DNA from: JACCZH01 sp963729445
Lineage (GTDB): Bacteria > Chloroflexota > Chloroflexia > Thermomicrobiales > CFX8
NCBI GenBank assembly: GCA_963729445.1
Contig: CAVSNU010000002.1
Span: 1,054,001-1,118,000, forward strand
DNA: 64,000 nt
Direction of reading: 5' to 3'
The notes below the pieces were generated by a model that was not told the origin of the DNA, did no database searches, and was given only the letters and a program-made list of their open reading frames with translations. Below, piece after piece: positions 7,521 to 16,587 of this stretch. The stretch's first letter is position 1. Every line of letters starts with the position of its first letter. The position numbers and the translations under genes are program-made.

Positions 7521-9769
7521 CTAGTCATCAAATGCCGGGGCTGGGGCGGAAGCAGCGCCGGCCTCGACCCGCAGATCGGGCAGCCAGTGCAGCCAGCGCG
7601 GCAGGTACCAGTTGCGGTCGCCGAGCAGCGCCATGCTGGCCGGGACGAGGATCGAGCGGACGATCGTCGCGTCGAGGAGGACCGCGACCGCCAGGCCGAA
7701 GCCCATCTGCTGGATGCATCACCAGATCGCCGGCGGCGAAGCCGCCGAAGACCGCGACCATGATCAGCGCCGCGCCGGTGATGATCTTGGCGGTCGACTG
7801 CAGGCCGACCGCCACCGACTCGCGGTTGTTGTGGGTCTGGTCGTAGTGCTCGCGGATCCGGCTGAGCAGGAAGACGTGGTAGTCCATGCTGAGGCCGAAG
7901 AGGACGCAGAAGAGGAAGAGCGGCATCCAGGCCTCGATCGTCGGCGTCTGCTGGAAGCCGAAGAACTCGCGCCGTAGCCCTTCTGGAAGACCAGCACCAG
8001 CAGCCCGTAGGCCGCGCCGACCGAGAGCAGGTTCATGACGATCGCCTTGAGCGGCACGACGATCGAGCGGAAGGCCAGCATCAGCAGCAGGAAGCTCAGG
8101 CCGAGCACGAAGGCGAAGACGATCGGCGTGTAGGTCGTCGATCAGTGTCGATGAAGTCGGCGTTGAAGGCCGTGCTCACCCGGCGACGTAGACCTGCGTC
8201 CCGCTGCCGCTGAAGGCGGCCGGGATCGACGTCGTCGCGCAGCCAGGCGATCGCGTCGTACGACGCGGACGAGTTCGTCGGCAATCGTCAGCGGAGTCGA
8301 GACGAGCGTCAGGTCGCCCGCAGCGATTCGACTCGACTGGTTCGCCGGGCCGAAAACTCCGTTCTGGCCGATCTCGGCCGACCAGGTTGTCGATACCCGT
8401 CATGACGGCCGGATCGTCGGCCGCTGCCGTCGACGACGATCTCGACCGGGGCGAGCATGCCGGCGGAGAAGTCCTCCTGCAGGATCGCGTAGCCGGTCTT
8501 GATGTCGCTGGGCGGCAGCGACTCGACACCTGACTGGCCGGTTTCGAGATCGAGGTACGGGAACGCGCCGCGCCGAGCAGCAGGGCCAGGGCGAGCACGA
8601 CGGCGATGACCGGGTGGGCCATGACGAACTCGGTGATGCGGCCCCAGAAGCCGCCGTGGATCGATCTCGTGGTCCGTCACGTTCTGCTTGCGCGCCAGCT
8701 GCGGCGGTCGTCGTACTTGCGGCGGCGCGGCCAGTCGAGCTTGTCGCCGAGCAGGCTGAGCAGGGCCGGGATCAGCGTCAGCGTGGCGGCGACCGCGACG
8801 ATGACGACCAGGATCGCGCCGAGCCCGAGGCTGCGGAAGATGGTGGTCGGGATCAGGAACATGCCGAGCAGCGCCAGGACGACGGTCATGCCGGAGAAGA
8901 GGACCGCCTTGCTGGCCGTGCCGCCGGCGATGCTCGATCGCGTCGATGCTTGGCAGCACCGCGCCGGCGCTCCTCGCGGTAGCGCTCGACGATGAAGAGC
9001 GCGTAGTCGATGCCGACCGCCAGGCCGATCATCGTGATCATGTTGGTGACGAAGAAGGAGAGCTCGATGACGCGGCCGAGCAGGGCGGTCAGGCCGAGCG
9101 CGACGACGATCGAGACGAGCGCCAGGACGATCGGCACACCAGCCGCGACCAGCGCGCCGAAGACGACGACCAGGATGACGAGCGCGATCGGCAGGCTGAT
9201 GATCTCCGCCTTCTGCAGGTCGCTCTCGGCGATCGAGTAAAAGGCGTCGTTGACGGAGACGTCGCCGGCCGTATAGACCTCGTAGCCGTTCCCGTGCTCC
9301 AGCTTAACCGCGTTGAGGTATTCGTCGGTGTGCTTCTCGGCATCGGCGAGCGTGCCGACCAGCGATGACCTGGATCAGTGTTGCGTGCATGTCGGCTGAG
9401 ACCAGACGGGGATTGCCGCTCAGATAGTAGTTGTTGGCCGACGGACACGACGCCCTGCAGGGCGAGCAAGTGCGCCGTCGTCCTCTCGACGACCGCCTGG
9501 AAGCGCGGGTCATCAACGGTCGTGTCCCGCGAGCGGACGATGACCGTCTCGGTTGTCAGCTCCTTGCCGCGCAAGCGCGCTTCCAGCAGCTCCGAGCCTT
9601 TGACCGACTCCGGCGTGTTCAGGAAGGTCGACTCTGTCGTGAGGACGCCGCCCAGGCCCATCACAGCCACGGCGGCGCAAGCGATCAGGATGCTCCACAT
9701 GCCCATGATTCGCCATGGGTGGCGGGCGCTGGCCTTGGCCAGGCCGCCCGTGGAGAAAAGTGAGTGCAT
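7521..9769 (-). pseudogene. MMPL-family RND transporter, broken by about 14 small indels
   Basis: Restored, the frame gives an MMPL (MmpL-like) exporter of about 740 residues. It has an N-terminal helix (WRIMGMWSILIACAAVAVMG), a periplasmic loop, then EIISLPIALVILVVVFGAL and MITMIGLAVGIDYALFIVER. A middle helix set (MTVVLALLGMFLIPTTIFRS) and a second loop follow, and the C-terminal half contains FVLGLSFLLLMLAF and FGLSMDYHVFLLSRIREHYD. ATG 9769 follows AAGGGG. Frame changes occur near 9437, 9364, 8949, 8932, 8704, 8664, 8568, 8421, 8378, 8268, 8226, 8178, 8140, 7970 and 7715. Between breaks the residues are fully family-like with no internal stops or radical changes. That argues for recent or technical breakage rather than old decay. 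Substrate unknown; lipid or drug export is usual for the family. Confidence 0.85.
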
Positions 9770-9908
9770 TGGACACCCCTTCCGCATCGATCCAGCTCGA
9801 AAGCGACACTTTGCGGTCAGGCGAACTTAATACTGGTGGTGTGGCGAACCGTGGCGATGGCGGTGATACGTGGCGAGCGGCGTGGGTGATATCTGAAGCT
9901 TACTTTTC

Positions 9909-9938
9909 ATACTACACTACTATTTTCGGCATTGACAA
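9909..9938 (-). promoter_or_regulatory. Candidate promoter for the MMPL gene
   Basis: On the minus strand TTGTCA, 18 bases, TAGTAT, in an AT-rich patch 140 bases upstream of ATG 9769. The rest of 9770-10151 shows nothing else recognisable. Confidence 0.45.
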
Positions 9939-10151
9939 CAGATCGAGAGAGCAACCTGCACACCGGCAGGATGCATCTTTATTCAGTTTCAGCCGGGCTG
10001 TCTGGAGCCAGCGATAGCGCATCAGGGGTCGCGTGCGAGCCCGGCGGGGGAGGTGGCCGGGAAACGCCGTCGCGCCGGGTGTAGTATAGTCGCTGCCGCA
10101 TCAGACAGAGTTGGGCATCCAGGGCCCGCCACGTGCCATGTCGGAGGGTTC

Positions 10152-11468
10152 ATGTTTGCCATCCTGCGCAACCGTGATTTCGGCCTTCTCTGGCTGGCCG
10201 GACTCATCTCATACGCCGGAGACTACGCGCTGATCGTCGCGCTGCCGCTCCACATCTACAGCCTGACGGGATCCGCCACCGCCACCGCCGGAGGCTTCGC
10301 TGCCTACTTCCTGCCGGGCGTCCTGTTCGGGTCCATTGCCGGAGTGTTCGTTGACCGCTGGGACCGCAAGCGCACAATGGTTGTGACGCATCTGCTGCGG
10401 GCGCTCATCCTGTTGCCGCTGATGGTTTCCCCGGACAGCCTGGGGCTGCTGTATGTGGTTGCGGCTACTCAAGGGACAATCGGGATCTTCTTCCGACCGG
10501 CTGAGGGCGCGCTGCTGCCTACCCTGGTCGGCAAGGAGCATCTGGTAGCCGCAAACGCCATGAACGCTCTCAACGACAACGTTGGCCGGCTGCTCGGCCC
10601 GGCGCTGGGTGCGCTGCTCTACTCCACGTCCGGGATCGGCGGTGTCGCGCTGCTCGATACCGCGACCTATGTGGCCGGCGCGCTGCTCATCGGTCTGATC
10701 GCCGCCGATGCTCGCCCATCTCGTACGGGCGACGCTGCTGTTGGTGGATCACCACTGACGCGGATGGTGTCCGACTGGCGTTCAGGTCTGCGAGTGGTGC
10801 GAAGAGATCGCTCGCTGAGCGTCCTGTTCGCGGCATCCTCATTGAGCAACGTTGCGGAAGGCGTCTTTCTAACGCTGGGGCTGGCTCCGCTCGTGCTCGA
10901 TGTACTGGGCGGAACGCCCACCCAGGTGGGTTGGCTCGGCACAGCGCAGGCCGTCGGCGGGTTGATTGCCGGCGTGCTGCTCGTCCGCATCGGCCAGCGG
11001 CTAACGATGCGCTGGCTGGTCGGAGGCGGTCTGGCCGGAGTTGGGGTGGCCGACTTCGCATCCTTCAACGCCCATCGTATCGCCGCCCAGGGAACACCCG
11101 CTGTCGGGGTGGCAATGGGCTGGATGGGTCTGGCGGGCTTCCCGGTCGTCGCCTACGGGGCGGGACGGCAGGCCCTGGTCCAGACACACGCGTCCGATGC
11201 CTACCGTGGACGAGTATTCGGGGCATTGGGCGCGGTCTCGGGCATCGCGATGCTGATCGGCCTTGGGATCGGCGGCGTGCTCGGGGACACCGTCGGACTC
11301 GTCCCGGTGCTCAGCGCCAGCGCCATGCTCCGCGTCCTCGCCGGCCTCGTCGCCCTGACATTCCTGCCGCGACGGGAAGACAGTCCGGCTAGCCAGGACG
11401 CCCCAGGTCCACATCTGAGGCCGGCAACCAGCGTCGGGGCGACTGACGCTGCCGAGAGCACCGGCTAG
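10152..11468 (+). CDS. MFS efflux-type transporter (EntS/DHA3-like)
   Basis: About 438 residues and 12 membrane helices, starting MFAILRNRDFGLLWLAGLIS, the N-terminus typical of the MFS_3/EntS-type exporters. The loop between helices 2 and 3 has the MFS motif A variant GVFVDRWDRKRTM. A cytoplasmic loop near residue 205-240 (RPSRTGDAAVGG, then VSDWRSGLRVVRRDRSL) divides the two halves. ATG 10152 is preferred to the upstream frame opening at 10053 because GGAGG lies four bases before it and the extra N-terminus is not family-like. The C-terminal 30 residues are hydrophilic and variable. Substrate not predictable; export of small organic molecules is usual. Confidence 0.88.
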   Translation: MFAILRNRDFGLLWLAGLISYAGDYALIVALPLHIYSLTGSATATAGGFAAYFLPGVLFGSIAGVFVDRWDRKRTMVVTHLLRALILLPLMVSPDSLGLLYVVAATQGTIGIFFRPAEGALLPTLVGKEHLVAANAMNALNDNVGRLLGPALGALLYSTSGIGGVALLDTATYVAGALLIGLIAADARPSRTGDAAVGGSPLTRMVSDWRSGLRVVRRDRSLSVLFAASSLSNVAEGVFLTLGLAPLVLDVLGGTPTQVGWLGTAQAVGGLIAGVLLVRIGQRLTMRWLVGGGLAGVGVADFASFNAHRIAAQGTPAVGVAMGWMGLAGFPVVAYGAGRQALVQTHASDAYRGRVFGALGAVSGIAMLIGLGIGGVLGDTVGLVPVLSASAMLRVLAGLVALTFLPRREDSPASQDAPGPHLRPATSVGATDAAESTG

Positions 11469-11776
11469 CCGGACCATGCCATCGTCTGGCTCCGCGTTGC
11501 CGTCTCGACACTCATTCGAGGCGAGCGGTTTGGACACGTTGATTCTGAGACGGGCTTAGATACGGGGAAGTTCAGGAAACGGCAGAGGATTCGAACGTCG
11601 AAGTCCGTGTCAAAGACGGAGCGTTTTTGAGATGACTCGGTCGAACGACTGGCAGTTAGACGTGCTCGAGACCGGACGTCATTTCGCTCGCGCACCAAGC
11701 ACCTTGACGACTAGCGGCCATATTACAGCACCCGCGCCAGCTGTGTTGCGAGGAGTTGAACGACAAACGCAGATTC
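11469..11776. other. Gene-free stretch between MFS and esterase genes
   Basis: No supported gene or repeat seen. A T-arm-like string near 11585-11600 does not fold into a tRNA. Confidence 0.5.
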
Positions 11777-13216
11777 TTATCCTCCTCTAGGAGGGAGCTG
11801 AGTTGTCTGCGTCGTCTCGTCGATGAACACTAGTAGGTCGAAGGTTTCGATGAGGTCTATATAACGGGCATTCTCTACCAGCGGCGTGTACGAGCTCCCA
11901 ATTGTCCACATTGCGCGACGCTCGCCGACCCACCAGCCGGCTGGCGTGGCCGGATCGATTGCCCGAAGATCGAGGAGAAACATCGGCACATTGAGCTGCT
12001 GGAACCGTGACGCATACGTCGTCGACGGTAATTGTTCTGTGGCAAACGTCGTCTTTGCCCCCTCCTTGCTTCGCGCCGTGAACGATCCTGAGGCAAAGTC
12101 AAACCCGACGACCCGATATCCATCACCATAGCGAACTCGCAGCCGCTCACCCAGTGTCATTACCTCTTGAAGCCCTACAACGGTTCCCAATCCGACGTGC
12201 CCATTATGTCCCCAAAGGACTACCTTTTCTCCGATACTGGATTGTTCAACGATGCGTGCGACGTTCTCCGCCATTGCCGACTCACGAAGCTCAAAGATCG
12301 TGAGGATCGATCCTGGGTTCATGCGCTCCTCGTTGAGCAACTGCTGATCGCTCACGATCATCTCCGCAAGATGCAACGCCTCTTCGAATTCAAAGACCGA
12401 TGAGGTCGCTATCAACGCATCGCGCTCTGTCCTGAGCGTGTCCACCGCCATCTGGGCCGTCGAGAGTGCGTGTTCGCTCCCTGAGTGAGCTTCCACATCG
12501 GTATACATCGCCTGGAGCTGGTCAGACACTACGGGGGCAACGGTTGCGATGTAATCGAGAATCAATTCTGGTGCGAGCATCGTGTTGTGTTGAGGATCAA
12601 TCCCGACGACATGGACCCTGGACGCCTGTTCAATTCCGGCGTTGTACGCGCGTAACCACTCAATGAGGTCCCAGACGCCAGTGTTCCGGATGGTGAAGTA
12701 GAACAGGCCGTCCTGTGCGGCTACTGGATCGTCCAGTTCGCCCTGGATGTATCGCTCGACGATCTCGATTCCAGCGACCGGCGCCTCGAATGCCACCACG
12801 CGCAAATCGTCGTGTTCCACAAGGTAGCGGATCATGCGGTGGCGCATGCTCATGAATTCCTTGGTGCCGTGGGTGGACTCGCCCAATCCGATGATGCGAG
12901 CGTCGCCCACAAAGGCACCGAATGGCGCGAGGTCATCCAAGGGGGCATGTGGGTCTATCGTCTTGAGTGGGACGATCAGGTTGCGCAGCGATGCAACCAC
13001 GGCTGCGTCGTCAGGGGTCGGGGTCGGTGTTGGGGGCCTCGGCTTGGCGCTCGTGGTGGGCGTCGCCTGTAGCGGCAATGCGGGCATCGGCGTTGCGTTG
13101 ATTGTCGGGATGGTGGAGGTCGGGACCGGCGAAGCATCTTGCTGCTGCTCCGTACGACATGCCGTGCACAAGAGACAGCCAATGAGCGTGAATCCGATCC
13201 ATCGAGGAGGTCTCAT
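11777..13216 (-). CDS. Erythromycin-esterase-family lipoprotein
   Basis: 479 residues. The signal peptide ends in a lipobox (LLCTAC, lipid Cys at 20), so the enzyme is exported and membrane-anchored, unlike cytoplasmic EreA/EreB. A Pro/Thr-rich linker runs to about residue 70. The Ere-type hydrolase domain follows with GLGESTHGTKEF near 111-121 (active-site Glu/His motif), VAFEAPVAG, the conserved VVGIDPQHN, and WGHNGHVGLG. The C-terminus ends in a Trp-rich GWWVGERRAMWTIGS. Family members hydrolyse macrolide lactones, but many have unknown ester substrates, so resistance is not proven. The gene stands alone, between convergent and divergent neighbours. Confidence 0.85.
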   Translation of the reverse strand: MRPPRWIGFTLIGCLLCTACRTEQQQDASPVPTSTIPTINATPMPALPLQATPTTSAKPRPPTPTPTPDDAAVVASLRNLIVPLKTIDPHAPLDDLAPFGAFVGDARIIGLGESTHGTKEFMSMRHRMIRYLVEHDDLRVVAFEAPVAGIEIVERYIQGELDDPVAAQDGLFYFTIRNTGVWDLIEWLRAYNAGIEQASRVHVVGIDPQHNTMLAPELILDYIATVAPVVSDQLQAMYTDVEAHSGSEHALSTAQMAVDTLRTERDALIATSSVFEFEEALHLAEMIVSDQQLLNEERMNPGSILTIFELRESAMAENVARIVEQSSIGEKVVLWGHNGHVGLGTVVGLQEVMTLGERLRVRYGDGYRVVGFDFASGSFTARSKEGAKTTFATEQLPSTTYASRFQQLNVPMFLLDLRAIDPATPAGWWVGERRAMWTIGSSYTPLVENARYIDLIETFDLLVFIDETTQTTQLPPRGG

Positions 13217-13593
13217 TGTCCGCCATTCTTAAGTGCTGCACCGTACCCACCCACTATACATTACGTTGAGACAGAGTTTGGTGCTCCCGTGCCGATAACC
13301 AGTCACGATACGACGGCGCCAAAGGAGCATTTGCGCGTCCAAGCCTGTGACCGTCATTGAGAGTGCGACTTCTGGGAGTGGATCGATCGTCCGCTGCGAG
13401 ATGTAAACAAGACGGTGAATTCGGCGAGCATAGGGCACTGAACCGGAAGGGAAGCTCGAGCCATTGTTTCAGGTAGACTAAACACAAATATTACGTAGGG
13501 TAATACACCTAACGCTGATGCAAGGATCGTTACAAGGTCGGCATCTGACCGGATCGATTGTCGCCAACACAACAGAGAGTTTTCATAACCCGC
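13217..13593. other. Divergent intergenic region
   Basis: Separates the esterase and glycosyltransferase genes, so both promoters should lie here. It is AT-richer around 13480-13510. No clear -35/-10 pair, repeat or RNA gene was identified. Confidence 0.4.
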
Positions 13594-15289
13594 ATGATCG
13601 CACAGGTATACGGAAAGTATGCAGCCAGGTCGATGGTCATCTTCGCTGTTGCGGTCTACCTTGCGCTCGCACTCCACCAGTACCGCTTGCCCGGCCTGTA
13701 TTACGACGAGGCCAACGACGTCATTCCCGCCATGCAACTCATTCAGGGTGAGCCAGTGGCGCTGCAGCGCGAGACGGGTATCCACCTCTTTGGGCGTGAT
13801 TTCCCGGTCATGATCGGCGACTACTGGGGTGTCACTAGCACCTACGCAGTGTTACCGCTCTTCCTGATCTTCGGCGTCGATGTGTTGCCCATTCGCCTCT
13901 TTCCGATTCTCGCCTGCGCATTGGCGGTGATGGGGAGTTATGCGCTCGGCCGGCGGTTGTTCGACCGCTGGGTGGGCGTTGCCATGGCCCTCCTGCTCTC
14001 CGTGTCGCCGACATTCGTGTTCTGGTCGCGAGTGGGCATTTACGTCATTGCGCATATCGTCGCGATCACGCTCGGCGTGATGCTGCTGTACCTGAGCTGG
14101 CGCGAACGGCCCCGCTGGTGGAAGCTCCTGGCTGGCTCATTTCTGGCCGGGCTCGGCCTGGCGACCAAGCTGCTCTTCGCCTGGTTCTTTATCGCCGCGC
14201 CGTTCGCCTACATGATGGTGCTCCTCCACGACTGGCTCACGGGTCGTCCGGGGAACCTGCGGTCCTTCGTAGCCGACCACCTGCGCCGCTACCTGCCCCT
14301 CCGGAGGTGGTCTGACCTGCTCGTGCTCGCGATTGGGTTCGGCATTGGTGCGTTCCCAGTGTTGTATTACAACCTCATCAGCCGCGGCAGCTATTACCTC
14401 TTGCGCTCGAACCTGGGCCAAACGGAGCGCGGCGTCGACAACTTGGCGTTCTATACCAACATCGCGACGCAACTCCGCGAGCTGCGGATCTTTCTCGACG
14501 GTGGCTACTTCTGGTTCCAGGGTGGGCGTCTTCACGAATCCGCTCGGCACACCGGTCGCTGCGATTGCCACCGTAGGCCTCGTGACGCTGACGTTTCTTC
14601 CGGAGTATCGCCACTTCCGCCGGACAACCGTGTTCTTCGTCAGCTACGCCCTCGCCATTTTCCTGTTGAGCTGCTTTAGCATCTCAATCCTGGCGGCAAC
14701 GCATCTCTTTATCCTCCTGCCGCTCCCGCAGATGATGCTGGCGAGCTTCGTTGTCCTAGGCGCTCGGGCACTTGGCCGCCGCTGGGGTCCGCTGGTGGGT
14801 CGGGCAGGATTGGCGACCTCCACGCTGGTGGCTGTCCTGCTCGCTGGCTATATGGCGCTCGATCTGCGGGTTGACATGGACTACCATCGCGCGCTCGATG
14901 AGACGGGTGGGCTGACCACGTTCTCGGACGCAATCTATCCGCTGGCGGAGTATCTTGACAGCAATGGTCATGCGCACCCCTACGCGATCGATTGGGGCGT
15001 GCGGGCGAGTGTGGTAATCCTGACTGAGGGGCGGGTGCTCCCCCGAGAGATCTTCGAACAACGGCTCGAGCCGGGTGCAGCGTTCGACCATGCGGTCGCA
15101 GCCGCCCTGACGGAGGAGAATCCTATCTTCGTCAGCCAGACCGAACTGTCGGCAGCATTTCCGCGCATCGACCGATTGCGGGCTCTGGTCGAGGCGTCCG
15201 GCCGTGACCTGGTCCTTGATCGAGTATTCGCCAGCCGGAACGGCATGCCGGCGTACTACGTCTTCCGAGTGGAGGATACATCGGGGTAG
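13594..15289 (+). CDS. GT-C/PMT-type membrane glycosyltransferase, frameshifted near 14523
   Basis: Polytopic protein of about 560 residues with ten or more helices. The first outer loop carries YYDEANDV. The Asp-Glu there matches the catalytic acidic pair of dolichyl-phosphate-mannose and ArnT-like transferases, which use lipid-linked sugars at the outer membrane face. A soluble C-terminal domain of about 130 residues (AIDWGVRASVVILTEGRVLP to the end) follows the last helix. One extra G in the run at 14521-14527 shifts the frame. The first part ends FWFQGG and the restored frame continues VFTNPLGTPVAAIATV. ATG 13594 is a guess, because a TTG at 13558 and an ATG at 13630 are possible and no start has a good ribosome site. 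The sugar and acceptor are unknown. Confidence 0.78.
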
Positions 15290-15346
15290 TAGCTATGGAG
15301 ATGTCAACGCGGACGACTTGAAAGTTCCGATTCCCGTCCCATTTGC

Positions 15347-15700
15347 TCAGTACAACAGCGCTGGATCCAGCTGCTCTCGCACGAGCTGCTCCAGGACAGA
15401 GAGTTCCTCCAGGATTTCCTCGCGGGTCATCTCGGGTCTGGTTTCCAGCACATCGAGTATCTCCAGCGCGAAGGCGTCGAGGCCAAACTCGCGGATATCT
15501 TTACTCAGCCGGCGGTCCAGCACGCCGGGCGAGCTCGTAGAGCGAGCAAACTCCAGCTTGTTACGCACACTGGCCAGATTCAGCGCGGAGCCGAGCAGGG
15601 CCTTGTTGGTGCGGGTGTTGACGATGCGGTACACGCCGGCCTCGGTATGGGTCTGCTTGTATTGGGCCACCAGTTCTTTGCGGCGCGCCTTGTCGCTCAT
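15347..15700 (-). CDS. GIY-YIG-like small protein, downstream of ArsR-type gene
   Basis: 117 residues. A GIY-YIG-like fold is suggested by GVYRIVNTRTNKALLGSALN (GVY and LLG in place of GIY and YIG), then RRLSKDIREFGLDAFALEIL, as in short GIY-YIG proteins of Gram-positive-type genomes. A GGAAGG site seven bases before ATG 15700 decides the start over ATG 15727. The C-terminus is acidic and helical (TREEILEELSVLEQLVREQL). It lies 39 bases after the ArsR-DUF2087 gene on the same strand, so the two are probably cotranscribed. Nuclease activity is uncertain because the core Tyr residues are only partly kept. Confidence 0.75.
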   Translation of the reverse strand: MSDKARRKELVAQYKQTHTEAGVYRIVNTRTNKALLGSALNLASVRNKLEFARSTSSPGVLDRRLSKDIREFGLDAFALEILDVLETRPEMTREEILEELSVLEQLVREQLDPALLY

Positions 15701-15739
15701 GCTATTGCCTTCCTTTCGGCTGTGCATGGGTGGTCCGTC

Positions 15740-16324
15740 CTACCGCGCTGCATCCTCTGCCAACCAGTACACACCCGCTTCACGCTCCATCAAGCCGCCA
15801 TCGATCATCTCGCGCCGGAACGTGGCGTAGTCGGGGTGGTGACGAGCGATGATCTCGTTGACCTGCTTCTCCGGGTAGCGCACCCCGGGCTCGAACTGGC
15901 GCGCGAGCCAGCTCGCCAGGACCATGCGCTTCTTGTAACCCCTGGGGATCGCGGTGATCCGGTCACCGTCCATAAAGGCGGTGAGCACTTTGCGCTCCCA
16001 GGCATCCTCGGTCGTTGACGCCGCGACTGACGCAACCGTCTCTTCCATAAGTATCTCTTTGCTCAGCAGACGCAGCGCGCCAACCTCCAGCCGGTAACGA
16101 CGGCGGTTGCCTTCGGGTGTCATGCTGACCAGGCCGATCTCCTTGAGCTTCGCCAGATGGTGGGAGACCGTCGGTTCTTTCAGGTTGAGCATGGCGGCCA
16201 GCTCGTCGACGCTGCGCTCATCCTGCGCCAGGATGCCCACGATCTTCAGCCGGCTCTCGTCGCCCAGCACCTTGAAGAATCGCAGCAGTGATTGGAATTC
16301 GTTGTCGCTTATGATGGTCTCCAT
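15740..16324 (-). CDS. ArsR-family regulator fused to DUF2087
   Basis: About 194 residues. Residues 10-85 are an ArsR winged helix (FFKVLGDESRLKIVGILAQD, then VDELAAMLNLKEPTVSHHLA and a wing with NRRRYRLEV). No ArsR metal-site cysteines are present (no CVC motif), so it is unlikely to sense thiophilic metals. Residues 125-194 are a DUF2087 domain (TAIPRGYKKRMVLASWLARQ to ATFRREMIDGGLMER). The start may be ATG 16324 or ATG 16336. Neither has a ribosome site, and a paired palindrome overlaps the region, which suggests a leaderless, self-repressed transcript. It heads a two-gene unit with the GIY-YIG-like protein. Confidence 0.85.
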   Translation of the reverse strand: METIISDNEFQSLLRFFKVLGDESRLKIVGILAQDERSVDELAAMLNLKEPTVSHHLAKLKEIGLVSMTPEGNRRRYRLEVGALRLLSKEILMEETVASVAASTTEDAWERKVLTAFMDGDRITAIPRGYKKRMVLASWLARQFEPGVRYPEKQVNEIIARHHPDYATFRREMIDGGLMEREAGVYWLAEDAAR

Positions 16325-16336
16325 ATTTCGATGCAT

Positions 16337-16362
16337 ATCTAATAAGATGATGATCTAATCAT
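16337..16362. promoter_or_regulatory. Twin palindromes upstream of ArsR-DUF2087 gene
   Basis: Contains ATCT-AATA-AGAT and ATGAT-CTA-ATCAT side by side, with ATCTAAT repeated 16 bases apart (16337 and 16353). Abuts the start codon, as expected for an ArsR autoregulatory operator. Binding is inferred. Confidence 0.5.
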
Positions 16363-16418
16363 AGAAGCGGCCGGTTTGCAACTCCACGCCGGCGGGACGA
16401 GACGATGCAGTTTGAAGT

Positions 16419-16471
16419 GTCATCCCTTCGACTGCGCTCAGAGCCTGCCCTGAGCGCGTCGAAGGGATGAC
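16419..16471. repeat. Short hairpin repeat, family A variant
   Basis: GTCATCCCTTCGACTGCGCT pairs with the closing AGCGCGTCGAAGGGATGAC around a short CCTGCC loop, with one mismatch. It uses the same GTCATCC arm as family A but lacks the long loop. Confidence 0.75.
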
Positions 16472-16587
16472 CTGATGTACATCGAGAAATGCCGGGAGCG
16501 CAGCTAATCTGGTGGTACACTGCCCCCCAGATCCTGCACGCGACTGATTGTCAATCGACACTGAGCAACGCGAGAGAATAGAGAACA

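Noticed and set aside
11580..11605. T-arm-like GTTCGAATCCTCT on the minus strand, possible tRNA or tRNA 3' end
   Set aside because: The five bases before the loop do not pair with the five after it, and no acceptor or anticodon arm could be built upstream.
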